Made by a program: the position numbers and the translations under genes. A stretch of DNA of 64,000 nt from Trifolium pratense. Taxonomy: Eukaryota; Streptophyta; Magnoliopsida; Fabales; Fabaceae. The notes below the pieces were generated by a model, which did not search any database, was not told the origin of the DNA, and saw only the letters and a program-made list of their open reading frames with translations. The stretch spans positions 38,774,635 to 38,838,634 of the forward strand of contig NC_060063.1 in assembly GCF_020283565.1 (NCBI RefSeq). The letters run 5' to 3'. Positions 13,936 through 24,871 of the stretch are shown here, one piece after another; the stretch's first letter is position 1; each line of letters starts with the position of its first letter.

Positions 13936-13956
13936 GAGACTATCGTGCTGATAACG
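13936..13956 (-). other. Primer-binding-site region of the nested element
   Basis: Immediately after the 5' LTR (minus strand) the sequence reads CGTTATCAGCACGATAGTC. It shares ATCAG with the usual initiator-Met tRNA complement TGGTATCAGAGC but is otherwise different. I do not know which tRNA would prime it. Confidence 0.45.
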
Positions 13957-14154
13957 TGTTATAAACTATTTCTAAAGAATAGCAAGAATATAGAAGGAGA
14001 AGAGAAAGAGAGAAGAGAAAGGAATAGACCATTGTTATTATTCTATTCACAAGTGTGTATTACATTGTAACAAAGAGGTCCTATTTATAGGACACAATTA
14101 GGGGACAAGAAAACCTACACAATAATGGACATTCATTACATATTATTCATAACA
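13957..14154 (-). repeat. 5' LTR (minus orientation) of the nested element
   Basis: 198 bp, TG...CA ends, identical by eye to 8638-8835. It would drive transcription of the element leftward. Confidence 0.92.
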
Positions 14155-14733
14155 CATTCACTTATCTTGAGTCTTCTTCTTCTTGAGAGTTATGCATGAC
14201 ATAATTATTGTCTTTTCTTCTCAACCTGAAATTTTTTCCCTAGATCTAGATCTACATCTTTTTCTCACGATCTCTCTATGAAACCCTCGTGCACCCACTC
14301 ACCATTCAGAGCAACCCGCACTCGAAGAACCCGAGCATGTTCTTGGGCTTCGAATCTTGTCATCGGTGGTTCTCTAGTTTTGGTGTTTTTTGAATCCGAA
14401 TCCGACTGAGACGACTATTCTCCTCTAGTTTCTCTATTCTATGCTCTCGCTTCTACTTTCATCTATTTTTTTCTTAAAGAAACATCCAAACCACGTCGTT
14501 TTGAATCAGTGAAAGAAAAGAAGACGAAAAAAAAAAGTGCAAGCATTTAAACCGGCGGTTTTCCAAAACCGCCGGTTCGCCGGTTTTCCCGGTTTTCCCG
14601 GTTTTTTCCGGTTTCTGCTGGGTCAATAACATGACCGATCCAACAACTGAACCAGACCGGTGACCCCTCCGGTTCCCGGTTCAACCGGTTCAACCGTCCG
14701 GTCCGGTTCGGTTTTTAAAACACTGGTCACATG

Positions 14734-15487
14734 GGACTTGTTGTATACATGTGATGCTGGATGAGATTTTCCATATATCCTCTATGTGGAGCCAACACAA
14801 TACATATACGATTCTCAATATTACACAAAAAGATTTTAAAGAAGCATGGAATTGGAAAGGTTGCCATTTTCAGCCTAAGCATATGTTCTATAAATAACTT
14901 TATTTGAATTTGAACAAATAAATATGGGCAAAATCCTAATAGTGATGGGTAGGTGTTCACATGGCTTATAAAGAAAGCTCAATATGGGATATTTTCTTTT
15001 GGATATAGAGAATTTAAATTTTGAGAAGGACAGATGGGTATATATTGAATTTTCAAAATATAAGTTATGGTGCCACTTAGGTCATTGTATACGTCACTAG
15101 TCTTAATTACCTCATTTTGATTAACTTAATTAATTGCTAGCTTTGATAGACTTTGTGAGAAAAATGCCATTCAAGACACAGAAGTAGAAAAATGGAGTAT
15201 ATTTGAGTTGTTAAGTAGAAATGGTTTTTTGAGTTTTTTATTTTTCTTAAAAGAAAAACCGGTTAGAAATCAAACCGATCTTAAAAGTGTCATCCTAATT
15301 AGATTGACATCACCTCCATTAAAACAATTATTAACTACATATAGTACTACACTCAGAGCTTCGTTAAAATTTATTGCTTTTCTTGACAAGCGATACTTAG
15401 TTGGTTACTAATAAGAGCAAATTTATTAACTAGAGGAATAATTCAAGGCGTTTTCTTGGTTTGACATTAAGTTATTTGGGTACTTCA
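14734..15487. other. Host flank left of the CACTA element
   Basis: No gene is recognised. The last bases (GTACTT, 15482-15487) matter because the same GTACTT occurs, inverted, at 42269-42274 beside the copia break. Confidence 0.5.
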
Positions 15488-15975
15488 CTATTACAGAAAA
15501 CACTTTTTACATCTGGCCAAAACCCCATTTTACATCTGAAGCCAGTCAGATGTAGACGTACAAGAAGTAGTAAGTTTATGCTTTTTACATCTGACATTCG
15601 CCAGATGTAAAATCAACACTTTTTACCTCTGTTCTCGTGTTTCAGTTGACCATTTTTTAATTAAATTGGACCTTTTACATCTGACCAAGTCCACCAGATG
15701 TGAAATAGTTACTTTATTTAATTTTTTTTTTAAAAATCCTGCGTTTTTTTTTTCTTTAATATTTTAAATCCTATTTTGTAATTAAAAAAACTAAAATAGC
15801 ATTACAATTCAACATTCAACCAAAATACAATTACATTACAATTCAAGCAAAATACCAAATGTCATTACATGCCAAATGTCAAGCAAAATACCACAATTCA
15901 AGCAAAACATCATAATTCATACAACTAGCTCCTAAGCAAAATACCTAACATCACACAAATTAACCTAGCTAGCTC

Positions 15976-16101
15976 CTAAGCCTCATCATCGGCAACATCA
16001 TAATCCACCTCGGGATTATATAAGTCAAGAAAACAAGTTGCCCAGCTGTTTCGCAATTCATACAGCTCCTCCTCCGATAATGACGTGGGATCATCGAACA
16101 C
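15976..16101 (-). other. Putative last exon inside CACTA 1
   Basis: On the minus strand a splice-acceptor-like tract (ATATTGTAG) is followed by 41 open codons and a TAG stop. The peptide is acidic and ends VDYDVADDEA, with an SLSEEELYELRNSWATCFLD segment before it. It may be the C-terminus of a CACTA-encoded (TnpA-like) or captured gene; the identification is inference. Confidence 0.4.
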
Positions 16102-18352
16102 CTACAATATGTAAATATATATTTACTTATACATACATGGCTCAAATCCATTATGTATACATGACCAACTTAATATATATTAACATTACATTCGGGTAGT
16201 ATCATACTACATGATCTAAAATCGAAAAAATGCAACACAAGTTATCTTACATTTGATCTATCCACTAAGATAATTGAGTTAAGACAAGTTCAATGATATT
16301 CATTTCAGATTACAACTCACAAACCACAAGTAAATATTACTTTCTAACACTAAGTACAAAAACAGATTGTTCTCAAACACTTAACACGCACAAGCTTCAT
16401 CTCTTTCACTAAATCCCTAAACTTTTCAAATAAGAGAGATAAATGACACTTAGAAGGTAAAACTAAAACTTAGAGCAAACAAAAACACACAAATTTGACA
16501 CTCACATTTTCCACAAAGTTAAAGCAGTCATAGACACAAAAAAACAAATTTCACTAGTCTTACATGTACAAGGTTCACCAGAAGTAGAGTTTACTGGCCA
16601 TACCTGCTCTGTTGCTTCACTCTTCCACACACTCACTTTGGCCTATGACTTTTGGAGTTCAATTTTCCTTCTATTTATTAAACTCAAAGCAGAGTTGGAT
16701 GGATATTCTGCAGAGTACCATTCACAAAATAATATATGACTTTTTCTTTGATCATTAGTAACTAAACTCTTTATCAATAAACATAATAGTTTATGTTTAT
16801 GTATGGTAGTCACAATAGTAAAAACCCAACATGAGCAAAATAGAATCCCTAGAACATGAAAGGAACAACTTATCAAAGTTCCTATTAAGAGAGTGAAGAC
16901 AATGCCACAAAAAATAAGGTATCAAGCATAAGATCAAAATATGATATACATATCAGTAATAAAGGATACATGTCATATACTAGCATACATTAGCATTCAA
17001 ATTGATAACAATCCTAAATGAAACATAAACATTCGTGTTTGCTTTAGAACCCTAATACATTAGCAGTTTTGGGCATGTCACATACAATTAATTAGAGTAC
17101 ACATGGTTTGGAATTACCATGTGTGCAGGTTTCACAATAACACTTCATACACATACCTCTGTATTGTGATGTTCTCTGTCCAAATAATATTGTTACATTT
17201 CCATCTTCACATAGTTGACTAGTTGAAAGCACTTTACTCATGACATTATAAAGTATTAAGATTCAACCTGCTCAAAACCTATTACTTGTCATATTCCAAA
17301 AAAATAAATTATATATACACAATAAGTTTAAGAGGTTTTCAAAAGAAAAGTTACCACTTGCAGAGACTTTAAATCAAAAGAAAAGTTTTGATTTTGATTA
17401 TAATTTCATTACCTTGATAAGATTCTGCACAACAAAATACTTATCACTAGTAGTTTGATTAGGATTTAGGATCACTTCATTATTTAGGATTTAGGATTCT
17501 GCACAAAAAAATCACAAATCACATGAAAAATTTTATGAGTAACCATATATTAAATATTTGAAAACATAAAATTGACATTTGAACAAGTAAATTGGTACAT
17601 TATAAACATGAATCAGAAAAAAAACCACAGTTTCTACACTTCCATAAGAATACATTAGCAGCTCGAAATCACAAATAGACACACTATATAGGTGATGTAG
17701 TTCTGCATATACTACTTTTTCATGATAAGGATTACTAGTACAAATGTTTTTTAAGAAACAAATAACATAAATTCCTAAGAAAGCTTTAACAATACATTAA
17801 TTCTTAAGAACTTTTATTCACACATAAAATTGATTTATATAATGATGGCCAGTGAAGCATTCAATATCTTAAATAAGTATTTGGTTATTGGATAGTGACA
17901 CACATGTATGCTAGAGGAATTCCAAAACGAAGACACCTAAAATCAACTAAGAAACAGTTCCTCATAAAAACATGACTAAGCTCATGTAATGGAAATACAA
18001 AACTCCTCTATAAAGAACTATACATCCTGTTATTAGAAAGGACAATTTTAACAATCTTACACTTCTAAAAGAAACTCTTCTATAACTCCCTCACACTTTA
18101 GCATGTCACATTCAAACACTCCAAACTGAAGCTTTCGTTGTGGTTCCAAGGCTTCACCAACATCACTTCCAAACTAAATAGCAGAGGATAGACTTTCCAC
18201 ACCATAGATAGTAACCATAAAAAATGCAACAACAAACAGGACATTAAAAAAAAGTAAATCACAGTGAGGAGGCACAACAACAGAAAAATCAAAACAAAAA
18301 AAAATAAATAATAACTTTAGAACAACCAAAGTGCATTAGAACAAATGGTTAC

Positions 18353-18638
18353 CTTTGACGAACGAAGAATCGGCGAATCGGCATCGACGAAATCGGTTGA
18401 AGTGGAAGAATGAACCTTCGATGGTGGTACCAATTCTTCAAGAGATTTTGCGCGAACCGATGTCTGGAATTTGGGGATGAATCGACACTGGGTTACGGAT
18501 TTGGGGACGAATCCATACCGGGGTTTGAGATTTAGGGAGAATCGCCAATTGATATCGGGATCGTCACGGTTGAAGGATGAGTTGATGGTTTGCGATGCTG
18601 CGTTTCCCTTACGAGTGAGAGAAGGTTTGGTTTAGAGC
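18353..18638 (-). other. Putative 5' exon inside CACTA 1 ending at a splice donor
   Basis: On the minus strand a GC-richer stretch stays open for about 95 codons up to TCAAAG|GTAACC, a good donor site. No in-frame ATG was found in it, so it could be leader sequence rather than coding. Upstream (18640-18860) is a GAGAGA-rich region that may be promoter or 5' UTR. With 15976-16101 it suggests a spliced minus-strand transcript spanning the element. Confidence 0.4.
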
Positions 18639-19165
18639 TACGGTTGGAGATTACGAGTGAGAGAGAGGACGGATGAGAGTGAGAGAGAGGACGGATGAGA
18701 GTGAGAGAGAGAGAGGACGGCTGAGAGTGAGAGAGGGAGACGGCGGTGCTTGGAGGAGACGGCGGAGAGTCGATTTGGGGTTGTAGCTGGGTTCGATCGA
18801 TTTGGAGAAGATGGTGTTTGGTGATATCGCGTAAGATGTGTTTGGTGAGAAGATAAGATTTGCCTTTCTTTTACTTGGCTCCAATTTTTTTTTTTTCTTA
18901 TTCATACTGACTTTTTACATCTGTGGCTATATATGGCCAGATATATTTATATTTTAGATAATTTTCGCCATAATTACAGGATTGCCACCGCGTTCAGTTA
19001 TGCTTCTGGTACATTGAAACCAGATGTAAAACGTTTTGTCTATATATTTTTCACATCTGTGGATATTGAAACTAGATGGAAAGACTACTCCATATAGCTT
19101 TTCACATCTGACATATGTTCCTCAGATATAAAATGCTTATGTAATATGTCATTTTTCTACTAGTG

Positions 19166-19556
19166 TTATGTATTTAAACTCGGTGGAGGTGTTGTTGCAT
19201 GGAGATCAGTCAAACAATCTATAATTGCTAGATCAACTATGGAATCAGAGTTTATAGCTCTGGAATTGGCTGGTAGTGAGGCTGAGTGGTTAAGAAACGT
19301 CTTAGCTAGTATTCCTTTAGGAATAAAACCAACTCCATCAGTGTCAATGCATTGTGATTGCCAATCGGCGATAGCCGTTGCAAATAACAAATTGTTCAAT
19401 GGTAAAAATAGACATATTCAATTGAGACATAATGTGGTAAAACAGCTGTTAAAGGATGGAACAATATCGATCGATTATGTGAAGTCAGAAGTGAACTTAG
19501 CTGATCCTCTGACAAAGCCCCTGGGGAGGAAAATTATTTGTGACACATCGAGGTGA
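19166..19556 (+). pseudogene. Copia RNase H C-terminal fragment
   Basis: About 130 codons read as the end of a copia polyprotein: [13 protein letters not shown], then [20 protein letters not shown], the catalytic-type [13 protein letters not shown] block, [14 protein letters not shown], and the family-typical end LADPLTKPL. The frame has no upstream start because it is cut by the CACTA end. It ends in TGA where relatives usually keep a glycine before a MGLKP-like tail. It degraded the RNA strand of RNA:DNA hybrids in the intact element; here it is a non-functional fragment. Its N-terminal continuation is at 42277-43652 on the other strand. Confidence 0.85.
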
Positions 19557-20170
19557 ATGGGACTTAAGCCAATTGAAATCAACAAGTGATAGGAACCCAA
19601 CCTTTGTGATTGGAGATCCCATGAATGAGGTTCATATGGGTAAGAACAAGTTACTTGTTAGATCTGCTAGCACCAAAAATTAATTAATTAATTTTTGTTT
19701 TAGTCCTTTTCCTATGATGTGAGTGAGAAAGTGCTAGACACTGCATTATTGAGAGGTTAAGCTTAGTATAAAGCTTTTAATGATTTTCATATCCCTTATG
19801 AGTGATGTATGATTTGCAGCATATACTTGATGAAATCACCTATTTGAGTGTCAAGTGGGGCCGCTTGTATGAGATCTTGGCGAAGTCTCTAGAGCACTCA
19901 TGAAAGAATCCAGGCACGCGCACGGCCTATTCGCGCAACACAGCGGCAACAGCAAGAAATGTGGGGGTGTAATGCGATTGGTAGACCACTAACATACACC
20001 AAGTATCATTGGTTCATATAGCTTGCTACACCAATGTTACTGTGTGTTAAGTACTGTCAGTCTAGCACTGGTTCATATAGCTTGCTACACCAGTTTGACG
20101 CATTGCATCTACGATGTTAACTCAGAGAATTTTTTTTTTTATCATTTAACTTTTGAAATATGTGGGGGAT

Positions 20171-20178
20171 TGTTGTGA

Positions 20179-20227
<49 letters not shown>

Positions 20228-20289
20228 GTTACTACTATTACTATTACTATTACTATTACTATTACTATTACTATTACTATTACTATTAC

Positions 20290-20342
<53 letters not shown>

Positions 20343-20965
20343 TATTGTTGTTGTTGTTTCATCATAATAATAATAATAATGATTTATTTCAAAAGTAATT
20401 GTACGTTTCTTTTCCTTTTGATAAGTAACAGCTGCTCATCCTAATAATTATTATTTTCATTGTTTTGTAACAAACAAATCCTAATCTTAATAGCCACTTA
20501 AGGAGTCTACAACGTTCAAAAGGAAAAGAAGCTCTTGACCTTGTATAAATATGTATCAACAGAGCATGAGAAGATACAGAGAAAAAACTTTGAGACAGAA
20601 ACAAAATTCACTCTTTCTCAAAACCAGATTTCTTTGTTTCATTATTTACTTCCCTCACATATTGTCTCACTCTGAGTTTTAACATCAACCTGTTTCAAAT
20701 TATTTCTTACTAGTTCTGTTACCTCATTGAGAAGGGTATGTTAAATCCTGGGGTATTTGCGCATAACCGCGGATAAATCCTTGAGGACAGTGCGTTCAGC
20801 ACGTCTCAGATCAAATCGTTGTTTTCTTTCATTGCAGTTTTTGGTACACTGATGCAGTAGCAGAAAAACATCTACTTGCGTGAAAAAATCCTTATAACAA
20901 CTACCGACACCTTATAACAACAGCAGGTTCGCCGCAATTTCGCAAAACGGTAAATTTCTCCAACA
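20171..20965 (+). repeat. 3' LTR of copia element 1
   Basis: The LTR begins TGTTGTGATA after a polypurine tract and ends CTCCAACA, about 795 bp. It matches the minus-strand 5' LTR at 45597-46210 closely, with small differences including an extra ~15-bp 'ACTACCGACACCTTATAACA'-type repeat here. It contains an expanded microsatellite near its start. Confidence 0.8.
20180..20345. repeat. Compound microsatellite (ATT)n-(TATTAC)n-(ATT)n
   Basis: About 165 bp of trinucleotide and hexanucleotide repeat inside the copia LTR. It makes long false open frames of leucine or isoleucine, which are not genes. Confidence 0.95.
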
Positions 20966-20997
20966 AAAAGTTGTATGAGATATGTTAGGTTTTTTTT

Positions 20998-21310
20998 AGA
21001 CTTAACTGCATATTTAGTCCCTTATGTTTATTTTAGGTTTCAATTTGGTCCCTTATTGATCTCAACATAAGTTGATCATTTTCGTTAAATTTTGAGTTAA
21101 TTTTTTCGAACTTTTTGTTAAATTTTGAGTTAATTTCTTCTAAAATTTCACATAGTACTCTCCTAAGTGGTTCATGTACGCAAATTCATTAGATATGTCG
21201 ACGATTTAAAAAAAAAAATTGACGAAAAGGACCAAATTGAAACTTTTTAAAGATAGGGGACCAAATTAAAACCTAAAATAAACATAAGGGACCAAATATG
21301 TAATTAAGCT
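20998..21310. mobile_element. MITE with long terminal inverted repeats
   Basis: The left end (CTTAACTGCATATTTAGTCC) and the inverted right end (CTTAATTACATATTTGGTCC) match over about 55 bp, including 'CTTATGTTTATTTTAGG'. The length is about 313 bp and nothing is coded. The flanks are T-rich, so the TSD cannot be read with confidence; a Mutator-type origin is likely. Confidence 0.75.
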
Positions 21311-22273
21311 ATTTTTTTATTATACAAAGAGATGTGATTTTTTTTTTTTTTATAAGTGAGGAGCTTCTAAGTATTAAGGAAATAATAATGGACATTCAAA
21401 CTATGTTGGCACTCCCAAATATTCTCATCCTCTTTTTTTTTTTGTAGAGAAATATTTTCATCCTATACTTATATCTCATAATATATATAAAAAAGAAAAA
21501 AATATTTACAATTATGGGGACTAGGCCTTACCCCATAAAAGAAAGTTACATGAAAATTAATCAAAACGATAGCAAGGTAGCCCTTGCTTATTTCTAATGA
21601 AATCAGCTCCAATGAAATGATAGAGGGTAAATCATCCGACCAAACAAAGTTACCCATCGAACGATCGTGTTTCGCGATATATATGAGAGCTAATGATATT
21701 TAAGCCAAGTGAGAAGCAATTGTGCCCTCAGTTTCATAAATCCCCAAGGGACTATGGAGGTACATTGAAGTGCATTAGTAGCAGCCCTCGAAATATACCC
21801 CCACATACGGCTAAAGATGTATCTCCAACAACTAAAGCGTTCGTATGACCTATTTCAGTTTAATTGTTAGCCTACTTTTAAGGTAGATTTGTATGTGGTG
21901 CAATTTGAACTTGTTTTATGGTGAAAAATTTAGTAATAATATTTAAGATAATTACACTTTAATGAAAGATAAACGACTTTGTTGGATGGCAAAACCAATC
22001 ATCTTAAACACTACATTGTTATGCATGACTTTTCGAATATAAAATTACATACAGTCTGTTTCATTTTACATGTTAGAATATTTTCAAATATTTTTTGGGC
22101 TGCAATATATTGTAGGTTTTGATTTTAATAAAAACGGATTGATGTTGTTGTGATCCATTTCATGATGCTTAGACCGATAATTGTGATCAAGATTACTGGG
22201 ATTTTGACACAAATTCTGATTTCTTTAGAAACAAAATGTAAGCCCAACTTCTAGTGTACATGATGGGTGGTAT
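21311..22273. other. Intergenic sequence
   Basis: No gene is supported. T-runs at 21338-21352 and 21431-21442 may be ends of small insertions. Confidence 0.45.
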
Positions 22274-22765
22274 GGCTAGGGTTGTTATCTTACAAATAAA
22301 TAGGCTAGGTCCCCTTTTTCATCACGTTATCACACAAACAATACACTGTCATTCTGACTGTACGCTCGTTTGTGGTTTGCCCCATTGAGAATCTCAAATC
22401 CTGGAGCATGTGATCAGTCAAAGGTAGACCTTGTCTAATACATCGGTGATTCCGGTAACGACAACTATTGTTGATTATGATTCTCATCTCATCAAGTAAG
22501 CGTGTTCTAATTCATATAATACATCGATCCCTAATTTTAATTCTTACAGTTTAACATAACATTTTAGCAGGGATATGCTGAGCATATATTTGAGTTTATC
22601 AAACAATAAAGTAAATTGGTGGATGTCAATTGATTAAAGTGGATTAGGTCATAATTCAAATCTCTTTCCTATCACAATTTGGTAAATGCGGTATTAAATT
22701 AAAGTTGTTTTCCCAATATTACGATGAACTAACAAAATAGTTAAGACCAGTTTCAATAATAATAA
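22274..22765. repeat. 492-bp tandem duplication, copy 1
   Basis: Starts GGCTAGGGTTGTTATC and ends CAATAATAA. It is identical by eye to the next 492 bp. It contains a 60-codon minus-strand frame (22305-22487, from MRIIINNSCRYRNHRCI) of unknown meaning. The frame resembles no family I know and may be chance. Confidence 0.9.
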
Positions 22766-23257
22766 GGCTAGGGTTGTTATCTTACAAATAAATAGGCTAG
22801 GTCCCCTTTTTCATCACGTTATCACACAAACAATACACTGTCATTCTGACTGTACGCTCGTTTGTGGTTTGCCCCATTGAGAATCTCAAATCCTGGAGCA
22901 TGTGATCAGTCAAAGGTAGACCTTGTCTAATACATCGGTGATTCCGGTAACGACAACTATTGTTGATTATGATTCTCATCTCATCAAGTAAGCGTGTTCT
23001 AATTCATATAATACATCGATCCCTAATTTTAATTCTTACAGTTTAACATAACATTTTAGCAGGGATATGCTGAGCATATATTTGAGTTTATCAAACAATA
23101 AAGTAAATTGGTGGATGTCAATTGATTAAAGTGGATTAGGTCATAATTCAAATCTCTTTCCTATCACAATTTGGTAAATGCGGTATTAAATTAAAGTTGT
23201 TTTCCCAATATTACGATGAACTAACAAAATAGTTAAGACCAGTTTCAATAATAATAA
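22766..23257. repeat. 492-bp tandem duplication, copy 2
   Basis: Perfect head-to-tail copy of 22274-22765, carrying the same 60-codon frame (22797-22979). It ends exactly where a SINE begins. Confidence 0.9.
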
Positions 23258-23548
23258 GGGCAAACCCACTTGGGGTTGGTTTAGTGGTGTTGGCTTGAGC
23301 CCTTGGAGTATGCTCCTCTCAAGGTTTTAGGTTCGATTCCCGCTGGTGCCAATTTTGGTGGGCTAAGTCCATACGGAGCAAAAAAATTCTGGCTTTAAAT
23401 GGGCCCCGCAAATGGGTGGTGGGATTGGTCCCCTTGAATTAGTCGGTCTTAGAGCCGAATATCAAGTTTTCAAAAAAATAAAAAAAAAATAAAAAAAATA
23501 AATAAATAAAAATAAAATAATAATTATAATAATAATAATAATAATAAT
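23258..23548 (+). mobile_element. tRNA-derived SINE
   Basis: A tRNA-like head carries an A-box-like segment (TTGGTTTAGTGGT, about 23275-23288) and a perfect B box (GGTTCGATTCC, 23330-23340). A non-tRNA body ('GGTGCCAATTTTGGTGGGC') and a long A/AATAAA-rich tail follow. It codes nothing and would be copied by LINE machinery. The AAT-rich flanks hide any TSD. Confidence 0.85.
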
Positions 23549-24516
23549 GGCAAATTACACTAACCTTCCCTGAGATCTTCTTAAATAACACAAACACCCC
23601 CTCTAGTTTTTAACTAAACACTAACCTTCCTTATTTTGTTATTAAATTGACAAATACTCCCTTACACTTTAATACTGTTCAATCTCTCCGTTAACTCCCT
23701 GTGCACTCGGGAGAGGATCCTTTCCATCGGAAAGTGAATCAAGTGAAATCCTAACCACATGTTTTTTTTTGTTGTAAATTGACTATGATGTAAAAAAAGG
23801 AATGGAAGGTCAAGATCAAGACATTAATCCCTCCCGTGAAAATCACACTGGAGAGGATCCATTCCCCTATGCACTCTGTTGATATTCATTCTCCAAAAGC
23901 ACCCATTTGACCCCCAAAAAACAAATCAATGCTAAATCTCATTGTAGAGCAACCTAAGTTCAAAAACCACGAAACAGCACAACCCCTTTAAACAATCATA
24001 AAAGATAAAAATATCATACAAATATTAAAAATTGAAATTTTATCCATCGTGCATGCAAAAAAGAAGGAAAAAAAATTAAATTGTTTTACAAATAATCAAT
24101 CTAGTTAAAGGGGTTGTAAAGTTATGAAAGAGAAAAGATGATGAAGATCTAAAAAATAATTGCATAATGAGAAAGGGGGTGAAACTAGTGAAAGAAAGCA
24201 TCTGATTCAATGTTTTTTTACATTTTGCTGATGTTATCTAGATCCACCTCAGTCAGAGAAGATTGTTTCGATGAGATTTGTAGTGAAATTAAATTTGATT
24301 TCATATTAACTTTTTTAGATTCAGACTTCAGAGCATGAAAACTTTGAGGGAAGGAGAACTCATCAGTTTTATGTTTTTTTTGTTTTGTTTAATCTAACAG
24401 AGAGATTTTGACGGTGTTAAATATAAAGGGAGGTCGGTGTATTTTGAGAACTAGAGGGGGTGTTTGTGTTTGTATTGTATAAGAAAACCTTAAGGGAGGG
24501 TCAATATAATTTACCC
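23549..24516. mobile_element. Mutator-type non-autonomous element
   Basis: Long inverted repeats of about 65 bp bound the element. The left reads GGCAAATTACACTAACCTTC and the inverted right end reads GGGTAAATTATATTGACCCT; both run on to AACACCCCCTCTAGTT. It lies between AATAATAAT repeats, which would serve as a 9-bp TSD but are also microsatellite, so the exact ends are uncertain. The interior (about 840 bp) has no recognisable gene. Confidence 0.78.
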
Positions 24517-24539
24517 TAATAATAATACTCCTATGTCTT

Positions 24540-24849
24540 TGTAATGAGCCCAATGGAAGAGAATATTATACAAGAGGGTGAGTCAGCAAAAGAGGCACTA
24601 AATGATATGCATGAAAGGAATTCTGTTATGATGGGACCACGTAGAAGCAAGAGAGTGCGCAAAACTAGCAAGCGTATGGAAGGCTACGCGCTTTGATTGC
24701 CTTTATATGCTGTAACAAACTCATTTTGGCATTATGCATGTATTCTGAGAAATTACTTCTTCTCTTCCAATCCTTCTCTTGTATCGTTACTTGTTCAATC
24801 AATTTCAATTATCCTTCTCCTTTTATCCACCATAATCTACACTGTTTCA
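24540..24849 (+). repeat. 5' LTR of the gypsy element
   Basis: 310 bp, TGTAATGAGC...CACTGTTTCA. A TATA-like motif (TTTATATGC, about 24700) could start transcription. The first 157 bp correspond to the coding tail of gag-pol as it appears in the 3' LTR. Confidence 0.95.
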
Positions 24850-24871
24850 TTGGTGCTTTCATCGAATCGCC
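24850..24871 (+). other. Primer-binding region and short leader
   Basis: TTGGTGCTTTCATCGAATCG follows the LTR directly. It is not the common initiator-Met complement (TGGTATCAGAGC); I cannot name the primer tRNA. The ATG comes immediately after in a favourable context (GCCATGGC). Confidence 0.6.

Larger units (their letters stand above)
8638..14154 (-). mobile_element. Copia-type LTR retrotransposon with identical LTRs and decayed interior
   Basis: Two 198-bp LTRs bound 5.5 kb, flanked by a perfect 5-bp TSD, CATTC (8633-8637 and 14155-14159). The polypurine tract lies beside 8836, so the element reads on the minus strand. The interior has no frame above about 80 codons, yet pol remnants can be read across stops. 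Near 10785-10570 the frame resembles the copia integrase C-terminus (pattern MGxxRxLGxYxxYxSxSxxxYxEP). Near 9540-9450 it resembles the copia RT/RNase H junction (YxxKVLKxFxxDKxxxLxT). The element cannot encode its own proteins but appears to have moved recently. Confidence 0.9.
8148..14725. mobile_element. Non-autonomous hAT-like element, interrupted by an LTR retrotransposon
   Basis: The ends are inverted repeats beginning CAGTGTTTTAAAAACCG; the right end reads CGGTTTTTAAAACACTG on the plus strand. The subterminal zones are dense in CCGG/ACCGGT motifs. A perfect 8-bp target duplication, GTCACATG, sits at 8140-8147 and 14726-14733. Removing the nested LTR element (8638-14154) and its 5-bp TSD leaves about 1.05 kb. 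The right arm (about 14160-14540) is unlike the repetitive ends and has a UTR-like, pyrimidine-rich look, possibly captured host sequence. No transposase is visible. Confidence 0.85.
15488..19165. mobile_element. Non-autonomous CACTA (EnSpm) element 1
   Basis: The termini are CACTATTACAGAAAA at the left and, inverted, CACTAGTAGAAAAAT at the right. Both ends carry many direct and inverted copies of the subterminal motif TTTTACATCTG, a hallmark of CACTA elements. The length is 3678 bp. No transposase domain is readable. The flanks do not show one TSD: the left neighbour is CTT and the right neighbour TTA. Partners for both occur at the copia break near 42277, so the element marks a rearrangement. 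Exon-like pieces inside are listed separately. Confidence 0.88.
19166..20965 (+). mobile_element. Copia element 1, 3' part (RNase H end, tail, 3' LTR)
   Basis: The sequence starts abruptly at the CACTA 1 end with TTATGTATTTAAACTC, in the middle of the RNase H region. It continues through the RNase H C-terminus, a 600-bp tail with a polypurine tract (GTGGGGGAT at 20162-20170), and the 3' LTR. The matching 5' part lies on the minus strand at 42277-50892 and stops at the same codon (SGY). The LTRs of the two parts are close relatives. The sequence after the LTR (AAAAG) nearly matches the flank of the other part (AAACG), consistent with one original insertion. Inference: one element split by an inversion. 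Confidence 0.82.

Noticed and set aside
20153..20444. Long plus-strand frames made of isoleucine or leucine
   Set aside because: They are translations of the ATT/TATTAC microsatellite in the copia LTR.
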